Shown: positions 26,801 to 33,979 of the stretch, piece after piece
Layout of the letters: each line of letters begins with the position of its first letter
Numbering within the stretch: the stretch's first letter is position 1
NCBI RefSeq assembly: GCF_015776785.2
Contig: NZ_LFMD02000003.1
Coordinates: 190,387-245,137, forward strand
Origin: Kitasatospora sp. SUK 42
GTDB lineage: Bacteria; Actinomycetota; Actinomycetes; Streptomycetales; Streptomycetaceae
Direction of reading: 5' to 3'
DNA: 54,751 nucleotides
Notes under the pieces: model-generated
Told to the model about the DNA's origin: nothing
Database searches by the model: none
What the model saw: only the letters and a program-made list of their open reading frames with translations
Translations under genes and position numbers: made by a program

Positions 26801-27053
26801 GGGCCGCCTCGGCGACCAGGTCCTCGGGTTCGCTGGCGCCGTCCAGGAAGCTGAAGGCGGAGTGGACGTGCAGTTCGGCCCAGGGCTCGGGGCTCCCCGA
26901 CCCGGTCCCGGTCCCGGTCCCGGCCCCGGTCCTGACGGCGGGGGGTTCCTCGGCGGGGCGGCGCAGCGGGACGACCGTGCGGTCCGGCGCGGCGCCGGTC
27001 AGCCGGCGGTGCAGCTCGCTCCAGGGGAGGGTGGGGTGGCTGGTGAAGCCCAT
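23814..27053 (-). CDS. dnaE2: Error-prone DNA polymerase III alpha subunit DnaE2
   Basis: A 1079-aa translesion polymerase, within the normal DnaE2 length. The PHP domain opens with AELHVHSAFSFLDGASEPED and AITDHDGLYG; the catalytic palm shows PDIDLDIENRRREEV; a helix-hairpin-helix and OB-fold region (VVVGGLVTHRQRPPTAGG) ends the protein. A Gly/Thr repeat (AGTGTGTGSGS) lies in the N-terminal linker. It is last in the imuA'-imuB-dnaE2 operon, 81 bp after imuB. It copies past damaged bases during the SOS response and depends on ImuB for access to the beta clamp. Confidence 0.96.
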   Translation of the reverse strand: MGFTSHPTLPWSELHRRLTGAAPDRTVVPLRRPAEEPPAVRTGAGTGTGTGSGSPEPWAELHVHSAFSFLDGASEPEDLVAEAARLGVETLAITDHDGLYGAVRLAEAARGTGVATVFGAELTIRHERSVEHLLVLARDPAGYRRLSAAIAAAQLAGGAKGRPAYDLATLAEAHGGHWAVLTGCRLGRVPAGLQDGSAERRLRTLTEAFGRENVHVELIDQWLPGDDRRNDALAALAAGAKLPVVASTNAHHAGPAQGRLAQSLAALHERRTLQEAVGWTRAAGTAHLRSGREMAARLARFPGVRRATAELGRACAFDFARLDPELPGYPVPEGETEISHLRALVATGGPARFGPGNAAARRQLAKELDVIEDLDLAGYFLIVHDIVDFCRSQDIWCQGRGSAANSAVCYALGITAVDPVHYRLLFERFLSTARDGPPDIDLDIENRRREEVIQYVYRRYGREHAAQVANVITYRPRLAIRDAARVLGYPQGQVDAFSRQTDFRSAPGADAVIPADVLQLATQLHGLPRHLGIHSGGMVLTREPIGEICPTEWARMPGRSVLQWDKESTAAAGLVKIDLLGLGMLAALHDTCDLVAEHHGLRYDLATIPDDDPGVYTMLRRADTVGVFQVESRAQMATLPRLKPDHFYDLVVEVALIRPGPIQGGSVHPYLRRRAGAEPPGCPHPLMENALGKTLGVPLFQEQMMQLAIDCAGFTPAEADQLRQAMGAKRSHERVARLRERLLTGMAERGIPPEVAEDVYGKIEAFSNYGFPESHAISFAYLVYASAWLKYHFPAAFTCALLANQPMGFYSPLSLVSDARRHGVRVRGVDVNASGPRPTLEPYRGPTPVPPLTAGRPQPAVRLGLETVRGIGTPQAEAIAAGRPYADLEDFARRTGLPAPALEALATAGAFDCFGLTRRQALWAAGAFAGVSAGLLPGTTPGTEAPELPGMSPVEETIADLWATGTSATSHPLQHLRTRLERGGALSAAQLPDVPPGAEVVVGGLVTHRQRPPTAGGVLFLSLEDETGLINVICNRPVWESQRRTALDRAGLLVHGRVERDRGATNLIATRLTPLRIGL

Positions 27054-27134
27054 CGGGGTCGCCTTCGTCGTTCCCGCGCACGTCCTGTGCTCGTGCGCGT
27101 CCTGCTCCCCCCTCGGGTAGCGGCCGGGCGGCCG

Positions 27135-28823
27135 TCAGTCGTAGCCGGCCTCCAGGAACCACGCACCCCCTTCCACGGTGAGCAGCAGCGCCCGGCCGCC
27201 GCCCACCACGACCTGGAACCGCGCCCGGCGGCGGGCGAGCGACTGGTCCCACCAGTACTCGACCGCAGGCCAGGGCCCGGTCCAGCCCTCCACCCGCTCC
27301 TCCCGGCCCCGGGCCACGACCAGGGCCGGCCGGGCCGACACCCCCGCCCGGCCGTCCACCGTGACCGGCAGCCCGGCCTCGTCCAGCACCCGCACCGGCG
27401 CCGGGTCGCGCAGCACCCTGGCGGGCCAGAGGTCCGCCAGCCGTCCCGGCCAGGGCGCGTCGGCCGGGACCGCCGCCTCGTACGGCTCGCCCCACGGCAC
27501 CCTGACCGCCTGCTCTCCGGGACCGCGCCCGCCGGCCGGCTCGATCCGGCGCAGCCCGGCGTGCCCGAGCACCGCCTGCACCCGGGCCACCGCGCGCTCC
27601 ACCCGGTCGTCCGCGACGGCCTGGCCCCACAGGGCGAGCTGGCGGCCCTGGTCCGGGGAGAGGCCGTCGGGGGCCAGCCGGAGCAGGGTGAAGCCCTCCT
27701 GGTCACCGGCGAAGGTGCCCGCGCCCTGCCAGGCCTGGAGCTGCCAGCGGACCCGCTCGGCCAGCGCCGTCGCCGACAGCCGGCCCTCGTGCCGCCACAG
27801 CCGCGAGGCCGTCCGGCCGTCCGCGCAGGCCACCTCGACGGCCACCCGGCGGCAGGTCAGCCCGGCCCCGGCCAGCCGCCGGTGCAGCCGTTCGGCCAGT
27901 GTGCGGGCGACGAACACCAGCGGCTCGGCCAGCGGCTCCGGCGGGTCGAAGCGCTGCTCGACGGCGAGGTCCGGCTCCTGGTCGCGCGGCACCAGCGGGC
28001 GCGGTTGCAGGCCCCGGGCCAGCCGGTGGGCGGCCGTCCCGGCCGGGCCGAAGCGGTCCGCGACCGACTCCGGCGGCAGCGCGGCGAAGGCCCCGACGGT
28101 CGGCAGGCCGAGCCGGCCGAGCAGCTCGGCCAGCGCCTCGTCGCCCAGCGCGGCCACCGGGTACGGGGCGAGGAACTCCGCCGTACGGCCGGCGGGCACC
28201 AGCACCCCGGCGCGGGCGGCGAGCACGGCGGCGAACAGGCCGTCGGCGACGCCGACCTGGGCGTGGGGGACTTCGGGGGGCTGCGGAGCCCCGGGAGACT
28301 GAGGGGCCTCGGGGGGCTGGGGGCCTTCGGGGGGCTGGGGGCCTTCGGCGGGCTGAGGGGCCTCGGGAGGCTGGGGGGCTTCCGGGGTGCGGGCGGTCAC
28401 CGCGCCGGGGACGGCGTCCGGGACGGCCGGCCGGCCGAGCGCCTCCGCCACCGCCACGCCGACCAGGGCCGCCAGCGCCTCCTCGCCGCCGAAGTAGCGG
28501 CCCGGGCCCTTCACCGGGATGGCGCACAGGCCCGGGCGGATCACCTCCACCCGGGGCGTGAACGCCTCCACCGCCGCGACCACCGGCTCGAAGCGGCGGG
28601 TCTCCGCCTCCGGGTCGCGGTCGCGCAGCTCCAGCTCCGGGCAGAGCCGCTGGGCCAGCTTGAGCCGCTGCCCCTGCCGCACCCCGGCCGCCCTGGCGCC
28701 CGCCGAGCAGGCGAGGATCCGCCCGCCCTCGGTCACCGCCACCGGGTCGTCGCCGGTGACGGCCGCCACCGGCCAGTCCGGGCACCAGACGACCAGCACC
28801 CGGGGGGTTCGGTCCTCCGCCAT
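27135..28823 (-). CDS. imuB: ImuB, catalytically dead Y-family polymerase-like mutasome protein
   Basis: A 562-aa Y-family-like protein. The catalytic acidic residues expected of a DinB-type enzyme are missing: the first motif reads VLVVWCPDWPVAA instead of a D-x-D strand and the S-x-D-E region reads IPVKGPGRYFGGEEAL. That is the hallmark of ImuB, which bridges the clamp and DnaE2 rather than synthesising DNA. A Pro/Gln/Glu repeat of six-residue units (about residues 146-185) interrupts the palm, which is unusual. The start ATG 28823 follows the imuA' stop by a single base (TGAGATG). Confidence 0.93.
   Translation of the reverse strand: MAEDRTPRVLVVWCPDWPVAAVTGDDPVAVTEGGRILACSAGARAAGVRQGQRLKLAQRLCPELELRDRDPEAETRRFEPVVAAVEAFTPRVEVIRPGLCAIPVKGPGRYFGGEEALAALVGVAVAEALGRPAVPDAVPGAVTARTPEAPQPPEAPQPAEGPQPPEGPQPPEAPQSPGAPQPPEVPHAQVGVADGLFAAVLAARAGVLVPAGRTAEFLAPYPVAALGDEALAELLGRLGLPTVGAFAALPPESVADRFGPAGTAAHRLARGLQPRPLVPRDQEPDLAVEQRFDPPEPLAEPLVFVARTLAERLHRRLAGAGLTCRRVAVEVACADGRTASRLWRHEGRLSATALAERVRWQLQAWQGAGTFAGDQEGFTLLRLAPDGLSPDQGRQLALWGQAVADDRVERAVARVQAVLGHAGLRRIEPAGGRGPGEQAVRVPWGEPYEAAVPADAPWPGRLADLWPARVLRDPAPVRVLDEAGLPVTVDGRAGVSARPALVVARGREERVEGWTGPWPAVEYWWDQSLARRRARFQVVVGGGRALLLTVEGGAWFLEAGYD
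28270..28386 (-). repeat. Hexapeptide-coding 18-bp repeats inside imuB
   Basis: About six units of 18 bp encode P-E-A/G-P-Q-P/S repeats. They are in frame, G+C-rich and imperfect, consistent with slippage expansion of a surface loop. Confidence 0.75.
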
Positions 28824-28824
28824 C

Positions 28825-29559
28825 TCAGACCACCGCCGCCACACGGGGTGCCGCCGGCTCCGGCACGGCCTGCGGCCGCTCCCGGAGCGGGCGCACCGCA
28901 CCGTGCTCGTCCGGCAGCCAGAGCCGGGCCGTCCGGCCGCGCACCGCCGAGCCCCGGCCCTCGGCCACCACCTCCACCTGCCGTCCGGCGAGCTGCCCGT
29001 AGCCGTCGCCCAGCCCGAACCAGCGCCCGGACCGCACCCCCAGCCGCAGCGCCGCGCCCGGCCACGGCCCGGCCACCAGCAGGACGCAGCCGCTGCGCCG
29101 CAGCACCGCGCCCAGCCGGGCGGCCAGCTTCGGCGGCACCGGGCCGTCCGGGCGCAGCATGATCAGCTCCACCGCGCCGGCCAGCACCGACACCACCTCG
29201 GGCCAGTGGGGGCCCGGGTCGTCCGCGACCAGCAGGCGCCGCAGGTCCAGCCCGTACCCCTCGGCGGCGGCCAGTCCGAGGTCCGGCAGCCCGACGGCCG
29301 CCGCCCAGCCGCCCCCGGTCTCCCGCACCCCGGCGGCCAGCGCCAGCAGCAGCCCGGCGTCCTCGTTCGCCACCGACACCGTCGTGCCCCGCCGCAGCCC
29401 GCCGTCCGGCAGCACCTCCCGCAGTGCGGGGGCCACCGGCAGCAGGCCGCGCACCGCCGTCCGCCCGTCCTCGGGCGCGGCGATCGACGCCACCGGCCGC
29501 AGCGCGGGGCGGGCGGGCTGCTCGGTGGCAAATTCGAAAATAGATTCGAAAGCGGACAC
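28825..29559 (-). CDS. imuA': ImuA', RecA-like mutasome protein
   Basis: A RecA/SulA-like protein of about 244 aa that works with ImuB and DnaE2. It has the RecA-fold remnant LPDGGLRRGTTVSVANEDAG at the usual Walker-A position, but without G-K-T/S, as in many ImuA'. The start is uncertain: the frame is open up to GTG 29622, an ATG at 29577 lies inside the LexA box, and GTG 29559 is the first start beyond it. I chose 29559 because the LexA box should be in the promoter and because codons upstream are A/T-rich and atypical. It overlaps neither neighbour but is one base from imuB. Confidence 0.85.
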   Translation of the reverse strand: MSAFESIFEFATEQPARPALRPVASIAAPEDGRTAVRGLLPVAPALREVLPDGGLRRGTTVSVANEDAGLLLALAAGVRETGGGWAAAVGLPDLGLAAAEGYGLDLRRLLVADDPGPHWPEVVSVLAGAVELIMLRPDGPVPPKLAARLGAVLRRSGCVLLVAGPWPGAALRLGVRSGRWFGLGDGYGQLAGRQVEVVAEGRGSAVRGRTARLWLPDEHGAVRPLRERPQAVPEPAAPRVAAVV

Positions 29560-29570
29560 ACCCCCAGGAT

Positions 29571-29584
29571 CGAACATTCGTTCG
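29571..29584. promoter_or_regulatory. LexA box (SOS operator)
   Basis: CGAACATTCGTTCG is an exact fit to the actinobacterial LexA palindrome CGAAC-N4-GTTCG. It sits at the head of the imuA'-imuB-dnaE2 operon, as expected for DNA-damage induction. Confidence 0.9.
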
Positions 29585-29738
29585 CAAAGATTCAAGTCCG
29601 CCACTCCCACCTCATTCGTCACGCTCCGTAGCGCCCGCCTCGGGGAGGTGTGCGCTCCACGGGCGGCTTCGCGGGTGGTGGCGGTCGTGGTGGTGGTCGT
29701 GGCGGTGGTCGCGGGTCAGAAGCACGGGTGCGACAGCG

Positions 29739-29761
29739 CGTGCCCGCCGACAGCGGGCACG
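29739..29761 (-). terminator. Hairpin ending the biosynthetic operon
   Basis: CGTGCCCGC (29739-29747), loop CGACA, GCGGGCACG (29753-29761): a perfect 9-bp stem, 10 bases beyond the cysC stop codon. It separates the operon from the SOS genes. Confidence 0.65.
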
Positions 29762-29771
29762 GCCGGAGCCG

Positions 29772-30341
29772 TCATGCCGCCAGTCCCCGTTCGGCGAGGA
29801 GCGCGACCAAGGCGTCCACGCACTGGTCGACCGTCATCGTGTGCGTCTGGAGGCGCAGTTCCGGGGCGGCCGGGGCCTCGTACGGATCGTCCACGCCGGT
29901 CAGGCCGGAGATCTCGCCGGCCGCCTGCTTCGCGTACAGGCCCTTGACGTCCCGCTCGGCGCACAGCTCCACCGGCGTGGCCACGTGCACCTCCAGGAAC
30001 TCGGTGCCGGCCGCCGCGTGCCGCTCGCGCACCGCGGCGCGCGAGTCCGCGAACGGGGCGATCACCGGGACCAGTACCGTCACCCCGTTGCGTGCCAGCA
30101 CCTCGGCCATCAAGCCGATCCGCCGCACACGGGCGTCCCGGTCCTCCCTGCCGAAACCGGTCCCGGGGAGCAGGACGGCGCGGATCTCGTCCCCGTCCAG
30201 CACTTCCACCCGGCGTGCGAGGCCGCGCAGCCGCTCGGCCACCGCACGGGCGATGGTCGTCTTGCCCGAGCTCGGCAATCCGGTCAGCCACACGGTGGAG
30301 CCGGGCCAGCAGGTGCAGATCGAACTCTCCATCTCCGCCAT
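29772..30341 (-). CDS. cysC: Adenylylsulfate (APS) kinase
   Basis: A 189-aa APS kinase, the usual single-domain length. Walker A is GLPSSGKTT (21-29); LDGDEIRAVL binds APS; GFGREDRDARVRRIG and VELCAERDVKGLYAKQ are family signatures, and the end carries DDPYEAP. It phosphorylates APS to PAPS, the sulfonate donor. AAGGA lies five bases before ATG 30341. Its place as last gene of an operon headed by a sulfotransferase argues for PAPS supply to that enzyme. No ATP sulfurylase is nearby, so APS must come from primary metabolism. Confidence 0.93.
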   Translation of the reverse strand: MAEMESSICTCWPGSTVWLTGLPSSGKTTIARAVAERLRGLARRVEVLDGDEIRAVLLPGTGFGREDRDARVRRIGLMAEVLARNGVTVLVPVIAPFADSRAAVRERHAAAGTEFLEVHVATPVELCAERDVKGLYAKQAAGEISGLTGVDDPYEAPAAPELRLQTHTMTVDQCVDALVALLAERGLAA

Positions 30342-30356
30342 TCCCTTCCTTGAAAG

Positions 30357-31406
30357 TCAGCCCCTGCCCGGCACGAGGAGGTCCAGCCGCACACGGGACG
30401 AACCGCCGAAGCCGGACTTGAAGTGGCTGATCGTGTGCAGTTTCCCGTCGACCCAGGAGTGCTCCGCCGGGTAGACCCGGTCCCCCACCTCGAAGGACGT
30501 GCACCCCCTGCTCTCCGCGTACTGGATCGCCTCCCACAGCATCCGGTGGCTGATCCCCGCGGCCTTCCGCTGCGGGTCGTGGGCCGCCGCGGCGTAGTAG
30601 CAGTACGCGTCCGAGCACGGGAAGTAGGCGCCGGCGACGTAGTCCCCGTCCTCCTTGCCGAGGAGGAAGAAGCCCTGGTCCGCCCGGACACAGGCGAGTG
30701 CGGCGTCCCAGTAGGCCTGTGGCCGGACCGACCGTCCGCGCATCAGCACGTGGAGGTCGCGCAGCACGTCCCGGTGCTCCTCGTCGGCGTCGGGCCCGGA
30801 GATCCGTTCGACGACCAGCCCCGGGCGCGGCTTGCGGATGACCGTCCGCAGGTTGGCCCGGAACGCCTGGAACGTCTCGTCGAGGGGGCTGGAGAGGTTG
30901 ATCACCTGGGTGAAGAACGGCCGCGAGACCGCGCCTCCGCGCAGCACCAACTCGCCGAAGGGCGACACCTCCCCGTCCACCATGAAGTCGCGCACGTGGT
31001 ACGCCTCGGCGCCGTTCCCGGTGCGCAGCGACTCCAGCTCCCGGTGGAGCATGCGCGCCGCGGACTTCAGCCGTGCCGGGCGGGCGTGGCGGTTCTGCAC
31101 CACGCAGAGCGGCCGGCCGAACGCCGACAGCCTGGTGTGGGCGGCGAACCGGTCGACCGTGACGGTCAGGCCCATGACCGGGCCCTCCTCGTCCCCCGCC
31201 AGCAGGCGGTGCGGCTCGAAGCCGCGGAACGAGTCCGGATCGTGGTGGTACTGGAGGTCGGGCGGCAGGTAGTACAGCGGTTGGAAGTGGGCGGCGGCGG
31301 CCTCCAGTTCCAGGTCCAGGTAGGAGGGGTGCTGTACCGGGTCCGACTCCCAGAGTTCGCGCCAGTTCGCGTCGGTCAGGTGGTCGTCGATCTCGACGAT
31401 CTGCAT
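30357..31406 (-). CDS. FemAB-like GNAT-fold transferase
   Basis: A 349-aa protein of the FemABX/BioF2-like double-GNAT group. The C-terminal half shows HRMLWEAIQYAESRGCTSFE and ends in ISHFKSGFGG, matching the (F)K-x-x-F-G-G motif of this superfamily. FemAB relatives transfer aminoacyl groups from tRNA to amines, forming amide bonds in peptidoglycan or small peptides. Here, inside a hydrazine-type operon without an NRPS, it is a good candidate for acylating the hydrazine product; that is inference. The ATG at 31406 is preceded by AAGGGAG. It is 15 bp ahead of cysC. Confidence 0.82.
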   Translation of the reverse strand: MQIVEIDDHLTDANWRELWESDPVQHPSYLDLELEAAAAHFQPLYYLPPDLQYHHDPDSFRGFEPHRLLAGDEEGPVMGLTVTVDRFAAHTRLSAFGRPLCVVQNRHARPARLKSAARMLHRELESLRTGNGAEAYHVRDFMVDGEVSPFGELVLRGGAVSRPFFTQVINLSSPLDETFQAFRANLRTVIRKPRPGLVVERISGPDADEEHRDVLRDLHVLMRGRSVRPQAYWDAALACVRADQGFFLLGKEDGDYVAGAYFPCSDAYCYYAAAAHDPQRKAAGISHRMLWEAIQYAESRGCTSFEVGDRVYPAEHSWVDGKLHTISHFKSGFGGSSRVRLDLLVPGRG

Positions 31407-31489
31407 CGGGCTCCCTTTCGGGTCGGTACGCGCGGGACGGAACACGCGACACGTACGGGACGGGACACGCGCGGGAGGACGGAGGCGGA

Positions 31490-32701
31490 TCAGAGCGGCA
31501 CCCGTTGACGGCGCTCGGCCCGGTCCGCCACCGGTCCCGCGAGCGCCCCGGTGGCCGCGAAGACCGCCCCCAGCGCGAGCCACCCCCAGCCGCCCAGCCC
31601 GAGGCAGACCGTGGTCACGATGACCGGTGCCAGGAATTCGGCCCCGCCCATGCCCAGGTTGAAGACGGACTGGTACTGCGCCGTGGCGCCGGGCGCCGCC
31701 AGGCCGAAGCTCAGCTCGAACGCCGCCGCCGCGTGCCACAGCTCACCGAGGGTGTGGACGACGACGCCGAGCAGCAGCAGGACGACCGCACCCCACGTCG
31801 GCAGGCTTCCGGAGAGGGCGAAGAGCGCCGTGCCCAGCAGCAGCACGGCGCCGGCCCGCCGCAGGTACGTGACGGCGGACTTCACGTCCCGGACGGGCCG
31901 GCCCGCCCGCACCTGTACCAGCGCGACCAGCGCGGTGTTCAGCGCGAGCAGGACCGAGACCACCCAGTGTGGGGCCGTGGTCCGCTCCGCGACCCACAGC
32001 GGCAGTCCCAGGGTCAGGACGAAGTACTGGAGGCTCAGCACGCCGTTGGTCGCCGTCAGGAGCAGGTAGGGCCGGTCGCGCAGGGCCGGCCAGCCCCGCG
32101 GCGGCGGCGGCCCGGTGCGCTCGCCCCCGGTGCCGGGCAGCCGCGAGATCAGGGCCGTCGCACCGCAGAACGTGGCGGCGTCGGCCAGCATCAGCAGGAC
32201 GTAGCCCTGCCGGGTGTCCACCGACAGCGCGAGACCGCCGGCCAGCGCTCCGAGCGACATGCCGAGGTTGTTGACGGAACGCAGGTACCCCCGGACCCGG
32301 ACCCGGTCCTCGCCCGCGGTGTGGGCGATCAGTGCGTTGTTCGCGGCGCGTGCGGCCTTCTGCCCGGTCGCGTACAGGGCCGCCACCACCAGGAAGAACC
32401 AGAAGGTGTGCACGAACACGAAGAGGACCATGGTCAGCGCCTGGACGGCCAACAGGCCCTGGTAGGCCAGCCGTTGTCCGATGCGGTCTCCGAGCGCCCC
32501 GGCGGGGAGGCCCGCCACGAGGCCGATTCCCTCGGCGACGGTGAGCCCCAGGCCCACGGTGGCCACGCTCAGCCCGATCGAGCGGGTGAAGAAGAGCACG
32601 CTGCTGACCGCGAACAGGCCGTTGCCCAGCGCGTTGACCAGCGTGGCCACCCCGAGCACCCGCGTCCCGCGGGCCTCGGGTATCAGGCCGAGTGCTACCA
32701 C
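31490..32701 (-). CDS. MFS transporter (probable product exporter)
   Basis: A 403-aa major facilitator protein with about twelve membrane helices. LPAGALGDRIGQRLAYQGLL is the conserved loop between helices 2 and 3. The start GTG 32701 overlaps the upstream gene's TAG by seven bases, so translation is likely coupled; the open frame further upstream belongs to another gene's shadow. Its position inside the operon points to export of the pathway product or self-protection. Confidence 0.88.
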   Translation of the reverse strand: MVALGLIPEARGTRVLGVATLVNALGNGLFAVSSVLFFTRSIGLSVATVGLGLTVAEGIGLVAGLPAGALGDRIGQRLAYQGLLAVQALTMVLFVFVHTFWFFLVVAALYATGQKAARAANNALIAHTAGEDRVRVRGYLRSVNNLGMSLGALAGGLALSVDTRQGYVLLMLADAATFCGATALISRLPGTGGERTGPPPPRGWPALRDRPYLLLTATNGVLSLQYFVLTLGLPLWVAERTTAPHWVVSVLLALNTALVALVQVRAGRPVRDVKSAVTYLRRAGAVLLLGTALFALSGSLPTWGAVVLLLLGVVVHTLGELWHAAAAFELSFGLAAPGATAQYQSVFNLGMGGAEFLAPVIVTTVCLGLGGWGWLALGAVFAATGALAGPVADRAERRQRVPL

Positions 32702-33879
32702 GTCCGCGTCACAATGCCGGCCAGATCGCCGACGGGCCGGTCCAGCGCCGCATCCAGCGCGGGCGTCAACCGCGGTCCGAACAGTGCCGCGTACAGCGGG
32801 AACGACGGCTTTCCCCCGAGGGGGCGCAGACCCGAGACCACGGGTTCCGGCAGTGGGGCGAGACGGTCCAGGTCGATGCTCCGTACGCCCAGGAACTGCG
32901 GAGTGGTGACCTCCTCCCCCAGCGCCTCGAAGAAACCTTCCAGGACCTGGTTCATCTCGGCCTCGTAGGCGGACATCTTCTCGGCTCCCATGGTCACGCT
33001 CAGCCCGAGCCGGTAGGCCTGGCCGACGTTCACGTAGTTGGGGCAGATGGAGGTGTCGTCGACCACGAGCGGATCGCCCGCGATGAACTCGTCGGCCCGC
33101 TCCTGCGGAACCGCGTGAAGCTCCCGGTCCGCACCGATCCGCCGCAGGCCCATGCCGCAGCGGTGGAGCGCGGAGCGCCAGGCCGCGAAGGCGTCGCTCC
33201 CGTGCAGGGAGAACGCGTTCATCAGGTCGATGGGAACCTCGACCGTTCCGTCCGGCAGGTGGAGGCCGGCCTGCCGTTCCAACGACATCCGGTAGATCAT
33301 CGCGAAGTACGCGAAGTTCGTCGCCCGGCCGGCCAGTTCGACCGCTTCGCGATCGCCCTCCGCCAGGTCGTCCGTCGGGATCTCGGGGGTCGGCTGGCAG
33401 AGCAGGAGCTGGTGTTCGAAGCGTGGGGCCTTGCTGAACAGCGGGGTCCGGCGCAGCTCCCCCTTGCTGTCGATCCGCCACCAGACGTGCGGCTTCCACC
33501 GGTTGTCGCTGAGGTTGTTGTGGGTCACCTGGGTCCGCAGGTGCGAGGGCGAACCCGGGCCGAGCAGCGCGCGCTCCGCGGTGGTCATCCGCAGGCAGAA
33601 CCAGGGGAACGTCAGCATGGGCGCGAAGGCGTTCATGCTGACGTGCGTCGAACTGTGGACCACCATCGTGGAGTTGACGAAGGTGTGCAGCGACTGGTCG
33701 TCCCAGCCCAGGAGCCCGCGCAGGCGGTCCCGTTCGGTCCGGCCGTCGGCCCGGAACACCCGGGGCTCGACCTGCCGGACGAACTCGGCGAGGGCCTGCC
33801 GACGCCGTCGGACCTCCTCCGGCGGCGGTCCCGCCGGCCGCAGGTCGATGAGCAGATCCCGAAGGGTCTGGACGGACAT
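32695..33879 (-). CDS. Unrecognised 394-aa protein of the biosynthetic operon
   Basis: I do not recognise this protein. It is soluble, with no signal peptide or membrane helix. Notable segments are TMVVHSSTHVSMNAFAPMLT (about 70-90), QVTHNNLSDNRWKPHVWWRI with several His, and DDTSICPNYVNVGQAYRLGL. Clustered His/Asn/Trp suggest an enzyme, possibly metal-dependent, but no family motif is clear. ATG 33879 is preceded by GGGAGGAACGCTG, the last copy of a 17-bp repeat. It is coupled to the MFS gene by overlapping stop and start. Codon use fits a real gene. Confidence 0.8.
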   Translation of the reverse strand: MSVQTLRDLLIDLRPAGPPPEEVRRRRQALAEFVRQVEPRVFRADGRTERDRLRGLLGWDDQSLHTFVNSTMVVHSSTHVSMNAFAPMLTFPWFCLRMTTAERALLGPGSPSHLRTQVTHNNLSDNRWKPHVWWRIDSKGELRRTPLFSKAPRFEHQLLLCQPTPEIPTDDLAEGDREAVELAGRATNFAYFAMIYRMSLERQAGLHLPDGTVEVPIDLMNAFSLHGSDAFAAWRSALHRCGMGLRRIGADRELHAVPQERADEFIAGDPLVVDDTSICPNYVNVGQAYRLGLSVTMGAEKMSAYEAEMNQVLEGFFEALGEEVTTPQFLGVRSIDLDRLAPLPEPVVSGLRPLGGKPSFPLYAALFGPRLTPALDAALDRPVGDLAGIVTRTW

Positions 33880-33979
33880 CAGCGTTCCTCCCGCATCAAC
33901 GTTCCTTCTACATCAGCGCTCGCCGGGTATCGGCGTTCGCCCCGCGTCAGCGTTCACCCGACATCAGCGTTCCTCCCGG
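33878..33979 (-). repeat. Six tandem 17-bp repeats spanning a stop/start junction
   Basis: Six contiguous 17-bp units (33878-33894, 33895-33911, 33912-33928, 33929-33945, 33946-33962, 33963-33979). The minus-strand consensus is GCGGGAGGAACGCTGAT followed by G. Each good copy contains a ribosome-binding site (GGGAGGAA) and TGATG, that is, a stop overlapping a start. The first copy ends the oxidase gene and the last starts the next gene; copies 2-4 have drifted. Confidence 0.9.

Noticed and set aside
23889..29162. A 1757-codon open frame opposite dnaE2 and imuB
   Set aside because: It is the antisense shadow of two well-recognised genes in very G+C-rich DNA; its translation is low-complexity with no domain.
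33948..33965. Five-codon gene M-S-G-E-R in the repeat spacer
   Set aside because: It arises from the repeat unit itself and is too short to support as a gene, though it may affect reinitiation.
33878..33979. CRISPR-like array
   Set aside because: Six 17-bp units are contiguous with no spacers, and no cas genes are present; it is a tandem repeat across a gene junction.
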